Below, piece by piece: positions 26,830 through 34,492 of a DNA stretch of 64,000 nucleotides (the first letter of the stretch is position 1; each line of letters starts with the position of its first letter). Location of the stretch: assembly GCF_002727065.1 (NCBI RefSeq), contig NZ_PDVP01000008.1, positions 1 to 64,000 on the forward strand, in the 5' to 3' direction. The notes beneath the pieces are model-generated. The model was not told the DNA's origin. It did not search any database and saw only the letters and a program-made list of their open reading frames with translations. The DNA is from Zhengella mangrovi (lineage in GTDB: Bacteria; Pseudomonadota; Alphaproteobacteria; Rhizobiales; Rhizobiaceae). The translations under genes were made by a program, and so were the position numbers.

Positions 26830-27987
26830 ATGACAGCAAGCTTTTCCTTTCGCACAGCCACGGAAATCCTGTTCGGCCGCGGCCAGGCCGTTGGCGCGCC
26901 GGCCCGCATTGCCGGTTTCGGGACCTCCGTGCTGCTGGTCCACGGGTCGAGCCCGCGCCGCAGCGCACCGCTGGCCAATGCGCTCGTCGCCGAGGGCTGC
27001 CGGGTGACGGGCTTCCCGGTCGCCGGCGAACCGGACACGGGCATGATCGAGGCTGGCGTGGCGCTGGCACGCGACAGCGGCGTGGAGGTGGTCGTCTCCT
27101 GCGGCGGCGGGGCGGTGATCGATGCCGGCAAGGCCATTGCGGCGCTTGCACCCGCGCCCAGACCGATGATGGATCACCTGGAAGTGGTGGGTAAGGGCCT
27201 GCCGCTGGACGTCGCCCCGCTGCCATTCGTCGCCATGCCGACGACGGCAGGCACCGGGGCCGAGGTGACCCGGAACGCGGTGATCGGCGTGCCGGAGCAC
27301 CGGCGCAAGGTGTCGCTGCGCGATCCGCGGATGCTGCCCGACATTGCCATCGTCGACCCGGCGCTGACCGACGGATGCCCGCGCGCGGTGACGCTGGCTT
27401 CCGGGCTGGACGCGATCACGCAGGTCATCGAGCCCTATCTTTGCATGCGGGCAAACCCGATGACCGATGCGCTTTGCCGCGACGCGATCCCGCGCGGGCT
27501 TGCCGCTCTCAAGCGGCTCATGGACGGCGAGGATGCCGATGCACGCGACGAGATGGCCTGGGTGAGCCTGTGCGGCGGGCTGGCCTTGGCGAATGCCGGG
27601 CTTGGCGCCGTGCATGGGCTGGCGGGACCGCTGGGCGGCCTTGCCGGCGCGGCGCATGGTGCCATCTGCGGCGTGCTGCTGCCGCCGGTTCTCGTCGCCA
27701 ACCGGGGCGCGGTCAGCAAGCCGGCGCTGGTGCGCCGTTTCGACGAGGTCGCGGGCTGGATCGGGGCTGCCTTCGGGCTGCCGGAGGGCATGTCGCTGGA
27801 AACCACGGCATCGGTTCTGGCGGAGTGGTCGCGGGACAACGGCCTGCCGTCGCTTTCCGCCATGGGCGTGGATGAAGGCATCCGGGCCAGCGCGGCGGAG
27901 GCGGCCGCCTCGTCGTCTTCGATGAAGGCCAACCCGGCGGCCCTGTCTGCCGACGATCTCGTCGGCGTGATGCTCGCGGCCGGCTGA
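26830..27987 (+). CDS. Iron-containing (group III) alcohol dehydrogenase
   Basis: 385 aa. NAD-binding glycine segment VVVSCGGGAVIDAGKAIA and TTAGTGAEVTRNAV. The metal-binding region includes SGLDAITQVIEPY and the His pair in GAVHGLAGPLGGLAGAAHG. Relatives include 1,3-propanediol dehydrogenase, lactaldehyde reductase and maleylacetate reductase. It follows eryC by 42 bp on the same strand and is not part of the Brucella ery set, so it may supply an extra entry point, for example oxidation of a free polyol or reduction of an aldehyde. Substrate unknown. Confidence 0.85.
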   Translation: MTASFSFRTATEILFGRGQAVGAPARIAGFGTSVLLVHGSSPRRSAPLANALVAEGCRVTGFPVAGEPDTGMIEAGVALARDSGVEVVVSCGGGAVIDAGKAIAALAPAPRPMMDHLEVVGKGLPLDVAPLPFVAMPTTAGTGAEVTRNAVIGVPEHRRKVSLRDPRMLPDIAIVDPALTDGCPRAVTLASGLDAITQVIEPYLCMRANPMTDALCRDAIPRGLAALKRLMDGEDADARDEMAWVSLCGGLALANAGLGAVHGLAGPLGGLAGAAHGAICGVLLPPVLVANRGAVSKPALVRRFDEVAGWIGAAFGLPEGMSLETTASVLAEWSRDNGLPSLSAMGVDEGIRASAAEAAASSSSMKANPAALSADDLVGVMLAAG

Positions 27988-27999
27988 GCGGGGCGCGAC

Positions 28000-28029
28000 G
28001 CCCGCCCGCCGGCGATCCGGCGCGCGGGC
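28000..28029. terminator. Convergent hairpin between alcohol dehydrogenase and transaldolase genes
   Basis: GCCCGC-C-CGCCGG (28000-28012) pairs with CCGGCG-C-GCGGGC (28017-28029) around CGAT, with one C-C mismatch. It has no T run, but its position between convergent genes suits a two-way 3' end. Confidence 0.5.
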
Positions 28030-28039
28030 ATGGCGCGTG

Positions 28040-28693
28040 TCAGAGGATCGACTGGCCGGTGGCAGCCCAGTCCCTGGCGAACTGGTCGAGGCCCTTGTCG
28101 GTCAGCACGTGGCGGGCGAGGCCCTTGATGACGGCGGCGGGAATCGTGGCGACATCGGCACCGGCCAGCGCCGCGTCCTTGACGTGGTTGGCGGAGCGGA
28201 TGGACGCGGCCAGGATTTCGGTCTGGAAGCCGTAGTTGTCGTAGATCGCGCGGATCTCGCGGATCAGGTCCATGCCGTCGACATGGATATCGTCGAGCCG
28301 GCCGACGAAGGGCGAGATGTAGGTGGCGCCGGCCTTGGCGGCGAGAAGCGCCTGGTTGGCCGAGAAGCACAGCGTGACATTGGTGCCGATCCCCTTCTGC
28401 GCGAAGTGGCGGCAGGCCTTCAGGCCATCGAGCGTCAGAGGCAGCTTGATGACGACGTTGCCGGCGATGGCGGCGAGATGCTCGCCCTCGGCGACCATGC
28501 CGTCAAAGTCCATGGCGGCGACCTCGGCCGACACCGGCCCTTCAACGAGCGAGGCGATCTCGGCGATCACTTCCTTGAAGTCGCGGCCGGACTTGGCGAT
28601 GAGCGACGGGTTGGTCGTCACGCCGTCGAGCAGGCCGTAGTCGTTCAGTTCCTTGATCTCGTCCACGATGGCGGTATCGACGAAAAACTTCAT
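28040..28693 (-). CDS. tal: Transaldolase, short FSA/TalC type
   Basis: 217 aa, typical for the small single-domain class. [30 protein letters not shown], the Schiff-base Lys83 in NVVIKLPLT, and [14 protein letters not shown] are diagnostic. It moves a dihydroxyacetone unit between sugar phosphates, using erythrose 4-phosphate, the end product of the erythritol pathway around it, as acceptor. It is on the opposite strand and divergent from the DeoR gene, so the same operator region can control both. Confidence 0.92.
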   Translation of the reverse strand: MKFFVDTAIVDEIKELNDYGLLDGVTTNPSLIAKSGRDFKEVIAEIASLVEGPVSAEVAAMDFDGMVAEGEHLAAIAGNVVIKLPLTLDGLKACRHFAQKGIGTNVTLCFSANQALLAAKAGATYISPFVGRLDDIHVDGMDLIREIRAIYDNYGFQTEILAASIRSANHVKDAALAGADVATIPAAVIKGLARHVLTDKGLDQFARDWAATGQSIL

Positions 28694-28799
28694 GGGGTCC
28701 TCACTTGGAAACCGGGCTCGTCCCGTTTGTGACGGGCGTTGCGCTTGACGCGCCGCCGGTCGGTCCGGCAGCGAATGGCGACGACCGGATAGGGCAAAA

Positions 28800-28858
28800 T
28801 GTGATAATTCGCAATATTAAATCACAAAATCCCAAAAATATTGTTTGAATTTGTGATT
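28800..28858. promoter_or_regulatory. Three TGTGAT half-sites between tal and deoR
   Basis: TGTGAT at 28800-28805, its inverse ATCACA at 28821-28826 (as AATCACAAA, 28820-28828) and TGTGAT at 28852-28857 (as TTTGTGATT, 28850-28858). The last two form a 9-bp inverted repeat. The AT-rich setting and position between divergent genes point to operators for the DeoR protein encoded 48 bp downstream. The same nonamer occurs before eryB. Confidence 0.7.
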
Positions 28859-28905
28859 AAATGATCTAGGGAGATGGCGAACACGCTACGGCGGGAGGCA
28901 ATGTC

Positions 28906-29679
28906 GTGAAGCGAGAGGAGCGCAGGCAGGCCATCATGGACCTGCTGATCGAGAACCGGGCGGTCGACCTCGACGCGCTGGCCGAGCGCTTCGCCGTTTC
29001 GCGCATGACGATCCACCGCGATCTCGACGACCTGGAACAGGCCGGCCTGCTGCGCAAGGTGCGGGGCGGGGCGACAATCGAGGCGGGTACGCAGTTCGAG
29101 AGCGATTTCCGGGTGCGCGAGCGCCAGGACGGCGATGCCAAGGCGCGCATGGCCCGCGCGGCGCTGGAACTGGTCGAGCCGGGCATGACCGTCATGGTCA
29201 ACGACGGATCGATGGCCGGTCTGCTCGGCAGCCTGCTGCCCGAGAAGCGGCCGCTGACGGTGATTTCGAACAATGCCGCCGTCATCGACCGCTTGCGCGG
29301 CGAGGCCGGCATCACGCTGATCGCGCTTGGCGGCGTCTACTCGGCCAAGTTCAACGCGTTTTTCGGCATCATCACCGAGGAAGCGCTGGCCCGGCTGCGC
29401 GCCGACATCGCCTTCATTTCCTCGCCCGCCGTTTCAGGCCTGCAGGCCTTTCACATGGACGAGTCCGTTGTTCGCGCCAAGCGGGCGATGATGGAGGCGG
29501 CCACGACGCGCTGCCTTCTCGTCAACCACAGCCGCTTCGGGCGGTCCGCGTTGCACGTGCTGGCCGATCTTGCCGCCTTCGACGCGGTGATCACCGACGA
29601 TGCGCCCGATGCCAATTCCCGTGCCACGCTCGAGCGGGCAGGGGTCACTCTCACGCTTGCCAAGGACGACATGCCATGA
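28906..29679 (+). CDS. DeoR-family regulator of the erythritol genes
   Basis: 257 aa. N-terminal helix-turn-helix MKREERRQAIMDLLIENRAVD through VSRMTIHRDLDDLE with the LRKVRGGA turn, then the DeoRC sugar-phosphate-sensing domain with VNDGSMAG and NSHFG-like VNHSRFGR. It starts with GTG after GGGAGG. The family usually represses sugar or polyol catabolism until a phosphorylated intermediate binds. It is followed by eryH (ATGA overlap) and eryI, the same DeoR-tpiA2-rpiB2 order seen after eryD in Brucella. It likely binds the TTTGTGATT sites here and before eryB. Confidence 0.9.
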   Translation: MKREERRQAIMDLLIENRAVDLDALAERFAVSRMTIHRDLDDLEQAGLLRKVRGGATIEAGTQFESDFRVRERQDGDAKARMARAALELVEPGMTVMVNDGSMAGLLGSLLPEKRPLTVISNNAAVIDRLRGEAGITLIALGGVYSAKFNAFFGIITEEALARLRADIAFISSPAVSGLQAFHMDESVVRAKRAMMEAATTRCLLVNHSRFGRSALHVLADLAAFDAVITDDAPDANSRATLERAGVTLTLAKDDMP

Positions 29680-30446
29680 CCGACAGCCCGCACTTCTGGA
29701 TCGGCACGAGCTGGAAGATGAACAAGACGCTGGACCAGGCGCTCGCCTTCGCCGAGGCGCTCGCGGCCGCCGATGGTGCCCGCGACCCGCGCATCCAGCG
29801 CTTCGTCATCCCGCCTTTCACGGCTGTGCGCGAGGTCAAGCGCGTGCTGGCCGGCACGTCCGTGAAGGTCGGGGCGCAGAACATGCACTGGGCCGACGAA
29901 GGTGCCTGGACGGGCGAGATCTCGCCGGTCATGCTGACCGATTGCGGCCTCGACCTCGTCGAACTCGGCCACTCGGAGCGGCGCGAGCATTTCGGAGAAA
30001 CCGACGAGACGGTGGGCCTGAAGGTGGCGGCCGCGGTGCGTCACGGCCTGATCCCGCTGATCTGCATCGGCGAGACGCTGGCCGAGCGCGAAGGCGGCCG
30101 GGCACAGGAGGTACTCGAAACCCAGGTGCGCGGCGCGCTGGGCAAGCTCGACGGGATCCGGAAACAGGCGCCGGTGCTGCTGGCCTACGAGCCGGTCTGG
30201 GCGATCGGCGTCAACGGCATTCCGGCAACCAGCGACTATGCCGACGCGCGCCAGGGCGAGATCATCGCGGTAGCGCAGGATGTTCTCGGCCGGCGCGTGC
30301 CGTGCCTCTACGGCGGCTCGGTCAACCCCGGCAATTGCGAGGAACTCATCGCCTGTCCGCACGTGGACGGGCTTTTCATCGGCCGTTCGGCCTGGACCGT
30401 CGAGGGTTACCTCGACATCCTGGCGAAATGCGCCGCCACGATCTGA
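29676..30446 (+). CDS. eryH: L-erythrulose 1-phosphate isomerase (triosephosphate-isomerase paralogue)
   Basis: 256 aa TIM barrel of the TpiA family. Lys14 in SWKMNK, His99 in LGHSERR, and Glu172 in AYEPVWAIG are all present, so the isomerase chemistry is intact. The usual Asn of the NxK motif is Ser (TSWKMN), a change that separates it from housekeeping triosephosphate isomerase. Brucella EryH turns L-erythrulose 1-phosphate into D-erythrulose 4-phosphate. Overlap with the DeoR gene and linkage to an RpiB gene support this reading over glycolytic tpiA. Confidence 0.85.
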   Translation: MTDSPHFWIGTSWKMNKTLDQALAFAEALAAADGARDPRIQRFVIPPFTAVREVKRVLAGTSVKVGAQNMHWADEGAWTGEISPVMLTDCGLDLVELGHSERREHFGETDETVGLKVAAAVRHGLIPLICIGETLAEREGGRAQEVLETQVRGALGKLDGIRKQAPVLLAYEPVWAIGVNGIPATSDYADARQGEIIAVAQDVLGRRVPCLYGGSVNPGNCEELIACPHVDGLFIGRSAWTVEGYLDILAKCAATI

Positions 30447-30461
30447 CAAGGAGAGACGATC

Positions 30462-30917
30462 ATGAAGATTGCCGTTGCAGGAGACAGCGCGGGCGAAGGC
30501 CTGGCCAAGATTCTCGCCGATTACCTGAAGGACAAGCACGAGGTTTCGGAGATCTCGCGCACCGATGCCGGGCCGGATGCCTATTACGCCAACCTGTCGG
30601 ACCGGGTGGCGAGCGCCGTGCTCGACGGGACCTATGACCGGGCCATCCTGATCTGCGGAACCGGGATCGGCGTGGCCATGTCGGCCAACAAGGTGCCGGG
30701 CATCCGGGCAGCGCAGTGCCACGACACCTATTCGGCGGAGCGGGCCGCGCTGTCGAACAATGCGCAGATCATCACCATGGGTGCGCGCGTCATCGGCGAG
30801 GAACTGGCAAAGGCGATCGCCGATGCCTATCTGAAGGAAACCTTCGACCCGAATGGCCGGTCCGCGGGCAACGTGGACGCGATCAACGCGGTCGACCAGA
30901 AATACAACGCGCGCTGA
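30462..30917 (+). CDS. eryI: D-erythrulose 4-phosphate isomerase (RpiB family)
   Basis: 151 aa. RpiB/LacAB fold beginning [16 protein letters not shown], with active Cys65 in [19 protein letters not shown] and the phosphate-binding [14 protein letters not shown]. Brucella EryI converts D-erythrulose 4-phosphate to D-erythrose 4-phosphate, which enters the pentose phosphate pathway. It follows eryH by 15 bp with AAGGAGAG before the ATG. A plain ribose-5-phosphate isomerase B is the alternative; the neighbours decide for EryI. Confidence 0.85.
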   Translation: MKIAVAGDSAGEGLAKILADYLKDKHEVSEISRTDAGPDAYYANLSDRVASAVLDGTYDRAILICGTGIGVAMSANKVPGIRAAQCHDTYSAERAALSNNAQIITMGARVIGEELAKAIADAYLKETFDPNGRSAGNVDAINAVDQKYNAR

Positions 30918-30982
30918 CGCGCGTCCGTCATCCCCTCCCGGGACCTGACCGGGCCGCCGGTATCCTCGCGATGCCGGCGGCC
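30907..30982. terminator. Two hairpins between convergent eryI and iclR genes
   Basis: ACGCGCG (30907-30913) pairs with CGCGCGT (30918-30924) over the eryI stop, and GGCCGCCGG (30952-30960) pairs with CCGGCGGCC (30974-30982). Neither has a T run. Position suggests a shared 3' end. Confidence 0.55.
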
Positions 30983-30996
30983 ATCAGCGAGGGGTT

Positions 30997-31821
30997 TCAG
31001 TCGATCTGGACGCCGGCGCCGCCAGGGCTCAGCCAGAGGCCGATCATGCGTGCGGCTTCCAGCACCGCGTCCTTCAGTTCGCCATGCAGGCGGGTCTCGT
31101 CGACATAGGAATCGACTGCGGTCACGTTGATCGAGGCGACTGTCTGGCCGAAGCCGTCGCGCACGGGGGCGGCCACCGTGCACACACCCTTTTCGAAGAA
31201 CGACTGGCTGACGGCGTAGCCGCGCTCGCGGTCCTCGCGCAGCATGAAGGCCAGTTCGCTGACCGTCTTCGGCGTCTGCGGCGAGAAGGCCGGCAGGCGC
31301 TCGTCGGGGAACATGGCGCGCAGTTCCGCCTGGGTCATGTCGCTGATCAGCATCCGCCCCATCACCGTGGCGTGGACCGGAAAGCGCGTGCCGACGCTGA
31401 CGCTGCTGGCAATGGTGGAGCGGGCGGCATGGCGGATGACGTAGACCACTTCCTTGCCGTCGAGCACGGCCATGTGGCTGGAAAGGCCGGTCTGGTCGCG
31501 CAGGCGGCGCAGGATCGGCTGGGCGATGTCCACGAGGTCGTCGGAGACGAGGTAGCCGAAACCGAGGCCCAGCACCGCGGGGCCGAGGCGGAACTTGCGA
31601 TCGCCATCGGCAACGAGGAAGTTCATCTGCTCCAGCGTGTGCAGCAGGCGGAAGGCGGAGGCGCGCGGCAGGGAGAGCTGGCGGACGATATCGGGCGCAC
31701 CCAGCAGCGGCTGCTCGCGCGAGAAGAGCATCAGGATTTTCAGGCCGTGCTGGAGGGCCGGAACGAGATAGGGATCCTTCTCTTCAGGCCGGTCTTCCGC
31801 GATGTGCGCCGTGTCGCTCAT
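30997..31821 (-). CDS. IclR-family transcriptional regulator (Rieske operon)
   Basis: 274 aa. Winged helix at about 20-85 (VPALQHGLKILMLFSR to SAFRLLHTLEQMNFL), then the IclR ligand-binding domain with GRMLISD and FFEKGVCTVAAPVRDG. It is the last gene of the minus operon that starts near 34830. The TTGTTTC-type palindromes at 34837 and 35032 are good candidate operators for this protein or for the second IclR at 41185. The inducer would be the aromatic substrate or a ring-cleavage product. Confidence 0.9.
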   Translation of the reverse strand: MSDTAHIAEDRPEEKDPYLVPALQHGLKILMLFSREQPLLGAPDIVRQLSLPRASAFRLLHTLEQMNFLVADGDRKFRLGPAVLGLGFGYLVSDDLVDIAQPILRRLRDQTGLSSHMAVLDGKEVVYVIRHAARSTIASSVSVGTRFPVHATVMGRMLISDMTQAELRAMFPDERLPAFSPQTPKTVSELAFMLREDRERGYAVSQSFFEKGVCTVAAPVRDGFGQTVASINVTAVDSYVDETRLHGELKDAVLEAARMIGLWLSPGGAGVQID

Positions 31822-31831
31822 GCCGGTGCCG

Positions 31832-32788
31832 TCAAATGTCGAGGACCAGGCGGCCGCCCTTGCAGCGGGACACGCAGATCATCATGGTCTTGCCGGCTTC
31901 CTGTTCGGATTTCGTGAGCACCGAATCGCGATGGTCCGGGATGCCGTCGAGGACGCGGGTTTCGCAGGTGCCGCAAATCCCGTCCTCGCAGGAGGTGTCC
32001 ACCGAAACGCCGGCCTGCTGGATGGCATTGGCGATGCTCTGGTCGGGCGCGACCTCGATGGTCTTTCCGGACCTGTTGAGCACGACGGTGATGGGCCGGT
32101 CCTCACCCTCGATCTCGATCACCTTGGGCGTGAAATACTCGACGTGGACATGATCCTCCGGCAAGTGTGCGGTTGCCGCCTCGAAGGCGGCCAGCATTCC
32201 GGCCGGGCCGCAGCAGTAGAAATGGGTGCCCTCCGGCTGGCCGGCGATGGCCGTGGCGATATCCATCGGGCCGACGGCTGTTTCATCGACATGCAGGGCC
32301 GGGCCCTCGCCCAGGGTGCGCAACTCGTCGAGGAAGGCGGCGCGGTCGGCGGACCGCACCGCGTAGTGGAAAGCGAAGCCGCGGCCAAGCGCGGCGAGGC
32401 GCCGGGCCATGCAGACCATGGGCGTGACGCCGATGCCGCCGGCGATCAGCACCACCTTCGGGGCGTCCTCGACAAGCGGGAAATGGTTGCGGGGGCCGGC
32501 GACGGGAAGGATGTCGCCGACGCGCAGCGTACGGTGAATGAAAGAGGAGCCGCCACGGCTGGCCGCGTCGAGGCCGACGCCGACGACGATCCGGTCGCGC
32601 AGGTCCGGGTTGCCCTTGATCGAATAGGAGCGGGTGATGCCGTTGGGCAATGTCAGGTCGATATGCGCGCCGGGTTCGTAGGCGGGTACCTCGCCGCCCT
32701 CGGGCAGTCGCAGCTCGATTTCCAGGACGTCGCGGGCGGCCCATTCCATGCGGTGGATGCGCATGTTGCGCGCGGTGTGGTCGGTCAT
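31832..32788 (-). CDS. Rieske oxygenase reductase (VanB/phthalate-oxygenase-reductase type)
   Basis: 318 aa. An FMN-binding domain with RSYSIKG (53-59), an NAD-binding domain with GGIGVTPM (117-124) and YCCGPAGM, and a C-terminal plant-type [2Fe-2S] domain with C267, C272, C275 and C305. This order (flavin, NAD, ferredoxin) marks class IA reductases, which feed electrons from NADH to a partner Rieske oxygenase, here the gene at 33204. The open frame reaches 33496, but only the ATG at 32788 begins similarity; upstream it reads the ridA gene out of frame. Confidence 0.92.
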   Translation of the reverse strand: MTDHTARNMRIHRMEWAARDVLEIELRLPEGGEVPAYEPGAHIDLTLPNGITRSYSIKGNPDLRDRIVVGVGLDAASRGGSSFIHRTLRVGDILPVAGPRNHFPLVEDAPKVVLIAGGIGVTPMVCMARRLAALGRGFAFHYAVRSADRAAFLDELRTLGEGPALHVDETAVGPMDIATAIAGQPEGTHFYCCGPAGMLAAFEAATAHLPEDHVHVEYFTPKVIEIEGEDRPITVVLNRSGKTIEVAPDQSIANAIQQAGVSVDTSCEDGICGTCETRVLDGIPDHRDSVLTKSEQEAGKTMMICVSRCKGGRLVLDI

Positions 32789-32793
32789 GGCGA

Positions 32794-33204
32794 TCAGTCC
32801 TGTTGCAGGGAGACGTCGAGATTGGCGAAGGCATCGACCTCGACGAGAAGGTCCGGGAAGACGAGGCCGGACACTTCCACAAGGGTGGAGACCGGGTAGG
32901 TTTCCCGGAAAGCAGCCTTGCGCGCGGCGTTCACCTCGTCCTTGCGGGCAATGTCGGTGACGTAAATGACGAGACGGTAGATGTTGCCGGCATGGCCGCC
33001 GGCGGCCTTCACCTGTGCGAAAATCTTGTCGAAACAGGCCAGCGTCTGGCCTTCCATGCTGGCGCCGCCGACCGGTACGCCGTCGCGGCTGCGGGCGGTG
33101 ACGCCTGAGAGCACGATCTCGCGGCCGATGACGAGGCCGTTCGACCAGGAGGCGCCGGGCGGGGCCGGCACCTCCGGACAGTCGATCTTCGCAAAGCCGG
33201 CCAT
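32794..33204 (-). CDS. RidA-family (YjgF/AmnD-like) deaminase
   Basis: 136 aa, single RidA domain. SNGLVIGREIVLSGVTAR, GQTLACFDKIFAQVKAAGG, and VSGLVFPDLLVEVDAFAN are the family blocks. RidA proteins hydrolyse reactive imines or enamines; a subgroup is the 2-aminomuconate deaminase of aminophenol degradation. Its place between the oxygenase (TGATG overlap at 33204) and its reductase argues for a pathway-specific deamination rather than the general housekeeping role. The canonical arginine that binds the carboxylate is not obvious in VFPDLLVEV, so the substrate may differ. Confidence 0.85.
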   Translation of the reverse strand: MAGFAKIDCPEVPAPPGASWSNGLVIGREIVLSGVTARSRDGVPVGGASMEGQTLACFDKIFAQVKAAGGHAGNIYRLVIYVTDIARKDEVNAARKAAFRETYPVSTLVEVSGLVFPDLLVEVDAFANLDVSLQQD

Positions 33205-34256
33205 CAGGCGCCGGCTCCCAGTTCTGCTTCGAGCTGTTCGCGGGCGAGCGACGCCATGCGACGGCGCACGCGCACCAGGCCGAGGTCGTGCTGGTAGAGG
33301 ATCTCGCGGCCGCGCGGGTCGACGAGAATGTCCTCCAGCATGACGCGGTCCTGCTCGAGCACGTGATGGTGACGCTCTTCCAGGCGGTTCTTGTAGAGGA
33401 AGCGCCAGGCGTCACGCTGCCAGCCGTCCACCTGGCGGCAGCGCCAGTGGAAGATGGCTGCCATGCGATCGTTGATCGGCGTGTACATGCCGACAATGTG
33501 GAAGTTGCCGCCGGGGCCGCCGGTCTTCGGGTAGGGGATTTCGAGGCGCAGCCAGTGGATGCCGGTCTCGCCCCACTCGGAGAAGTCGAAGTTGACGCCG
33601 CGCTGGCCGTCCTTCTCGAAGACGAAGCCGTGGTCGGTGTCGTTGATGACGAACTTGGCCCGGGTGTCGCCGAAATTCATGGAGTGCGACTGCTTGTGCA
33701 GGAAGGTGCCGTGCATCGGATCCATGACGTTGTCGATGACGAAGCGGTAATCGCCCTGCCACTCGGCATAGTTCAGGAAGCTGCTGTATTCCGGCGAGGT
33801 GAGCTGTTCGGGAGCGACGAAGGGCGCCGGCTCGGGATTCGGGTTCGCGTCGTCGGAGACATAGGCGAAGATGACGCCGAACTGCTCGATGATGGGGAAC
33901 GTGCGCACGCAGCGCATGCCCTCGAGCTTGCAGCCCGGGCTGCCGGGCACCGAGACGGCGGTTCCGGTCTCGTCGACCTGGACGCCGTGGTAGCCGCAGG
34001 CAATGCGGTCATCGACGGCAATGCCGCGCGACAGCGGCGCGCCGCGATGGGGGCAGAAGTCCTCGAGGCAGGCGACCGAGCCATCGTACTTGCGCCAGAG
34101 AACCATCCGGTAGCCGAGGCGGAAGAGCGACACCGGCTTGTCCTTGACGAAGTGGGACGGGCAGATGGCCCACCACTGGTTCCTGAGCCCGACCTTCAGG
34201 CGCTGCTCGATCATCTCGTCGGTGACGGTGACATCGGTCTTGGGGGCGTCCAGCAT
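33204..34256 (-). CDS. Rieske [2Fe-2S] aromatic-ring oxygenase, alpha subunit
   Basis: 350 aa. The Rieske cluster ligands are C68 and H70 in FCPHRGAPLS and C87 and H90 in CGYHGVQ. The mononuclear iron site follows in DNVMDPMHGTFLH (H182, H187, Asp near 179). Its length and the single-subunit plus FMN-reductase arrangement place it with vanillate demethylase, phthalate and carbazole-type oxygenases (O- or N-demethylation, ring hydroxylation). I chose the ATG at 34256, which has AGGAG 7 bases before it, over the GTG at 34277. No beta subunit gene is present. Confidence 0.93.
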   Translation of the reverse strand: MLDAPKTDVTVTDEMIEQRLKVGLRNQWWAICPSHFVKDKPVSLFRLGYRMVLWRKYDGSVACLEDFCPHRGAPLSRGIAVDDRIACGYHGVQVDETGTAVSVPGSPGCKLEGMRCVRTFPIIEQFGVIFAYVSDDANPNPEPAPFVAPEQLTSPEYSSFLNYAEWQGDYRFVIDNVMDPMHGTFLHKQSHSMNFGDTRAKFVINDTDHGFVFEKDGQRGVNFDFSEWGETGIHWLRLEIPYPKTGGPGGNFHIVGMYTPINDRMAAIFHWRCRQVDGWQRDAWRFLYKNRLEERHHHVLEQDRVMLEDILVDPRGREILYQHDLGLVRVRRRMASLAREQLEAELGAGA

Positions 34257-34273
34257 GGCGATGCTCCTGCGGT

Positions 34274-34492
34274 TCACGCGCCGAGGCGCTTGAGTTCGGA
34301 AAGGACGAGCTCGTTCGTCCAGGTACGGCCGCCCGGCGAGGGCACGGCGTCGGCGACGAGACCGGCCACGATGCCCTCGACATCGGTCACGCCGGCCGCG
34401 AACGCCTTTTCCAGCGCATCGGCGAGCAGGTTTTCATACTCGGTGGGGTCCCGGTCCCTTGACTGATGGACCACGATGTATTGTTCAGCCAT
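34274..34492 (-). CDS. Small conserved protein of Rieske operon, unknown function
   Basis: 72 aa, beginning MAEQYIVVHQSRDRDPTEYE. It is mostly helical in character and ends WTNELVLSELKRLGA. The pattern of helix, short turn (AFAAGVTDVEGIVAGL) and helix could be a helix-turn-helix-like fold, and I have a vague memory of such proteins being named after recombinase-like helix-turn-helix domains, but I cannot prove it. GGAGGAAA lies before two adjacent ATGs (34495, 34492); the second has better spacing. It overlaps the stop of the upstream gene and lies 17 bp before the oxygenase gene, so it is probably an accessory subunit or regulator of it. Confidence 0.75.
   Translation of the reverse strand: MAEQYIVVHQSRDRDPTEYENLLADALEKAFAAGVTDVEGIVAGLVADAVPSPGGRTWTNELVLSELKRLGA

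Noticed and set aside
26830-27987. Maleylacetate reductase
   Set aside because: The family overlaps, but the gene sits with erythritol genes and no chlorocatechol or hydroxyquinol pathway is nearby.
29676-30446. Calling this gene housekeeping tpiA
   Set aside because: The Ser for Asn change and the overlap with a DeoR gene and linkage to an RpiB gene point to the tetrulose-phosphate isomerase.
31832-33496. Single 554-codon reductase frame reaching into the ridA and oxygenase genes
   Set aside because: Upstream of 32788 the frame reads the ridA and Rieske genes out of frame (Arg- and Pro-rich); the family start is at 32788.
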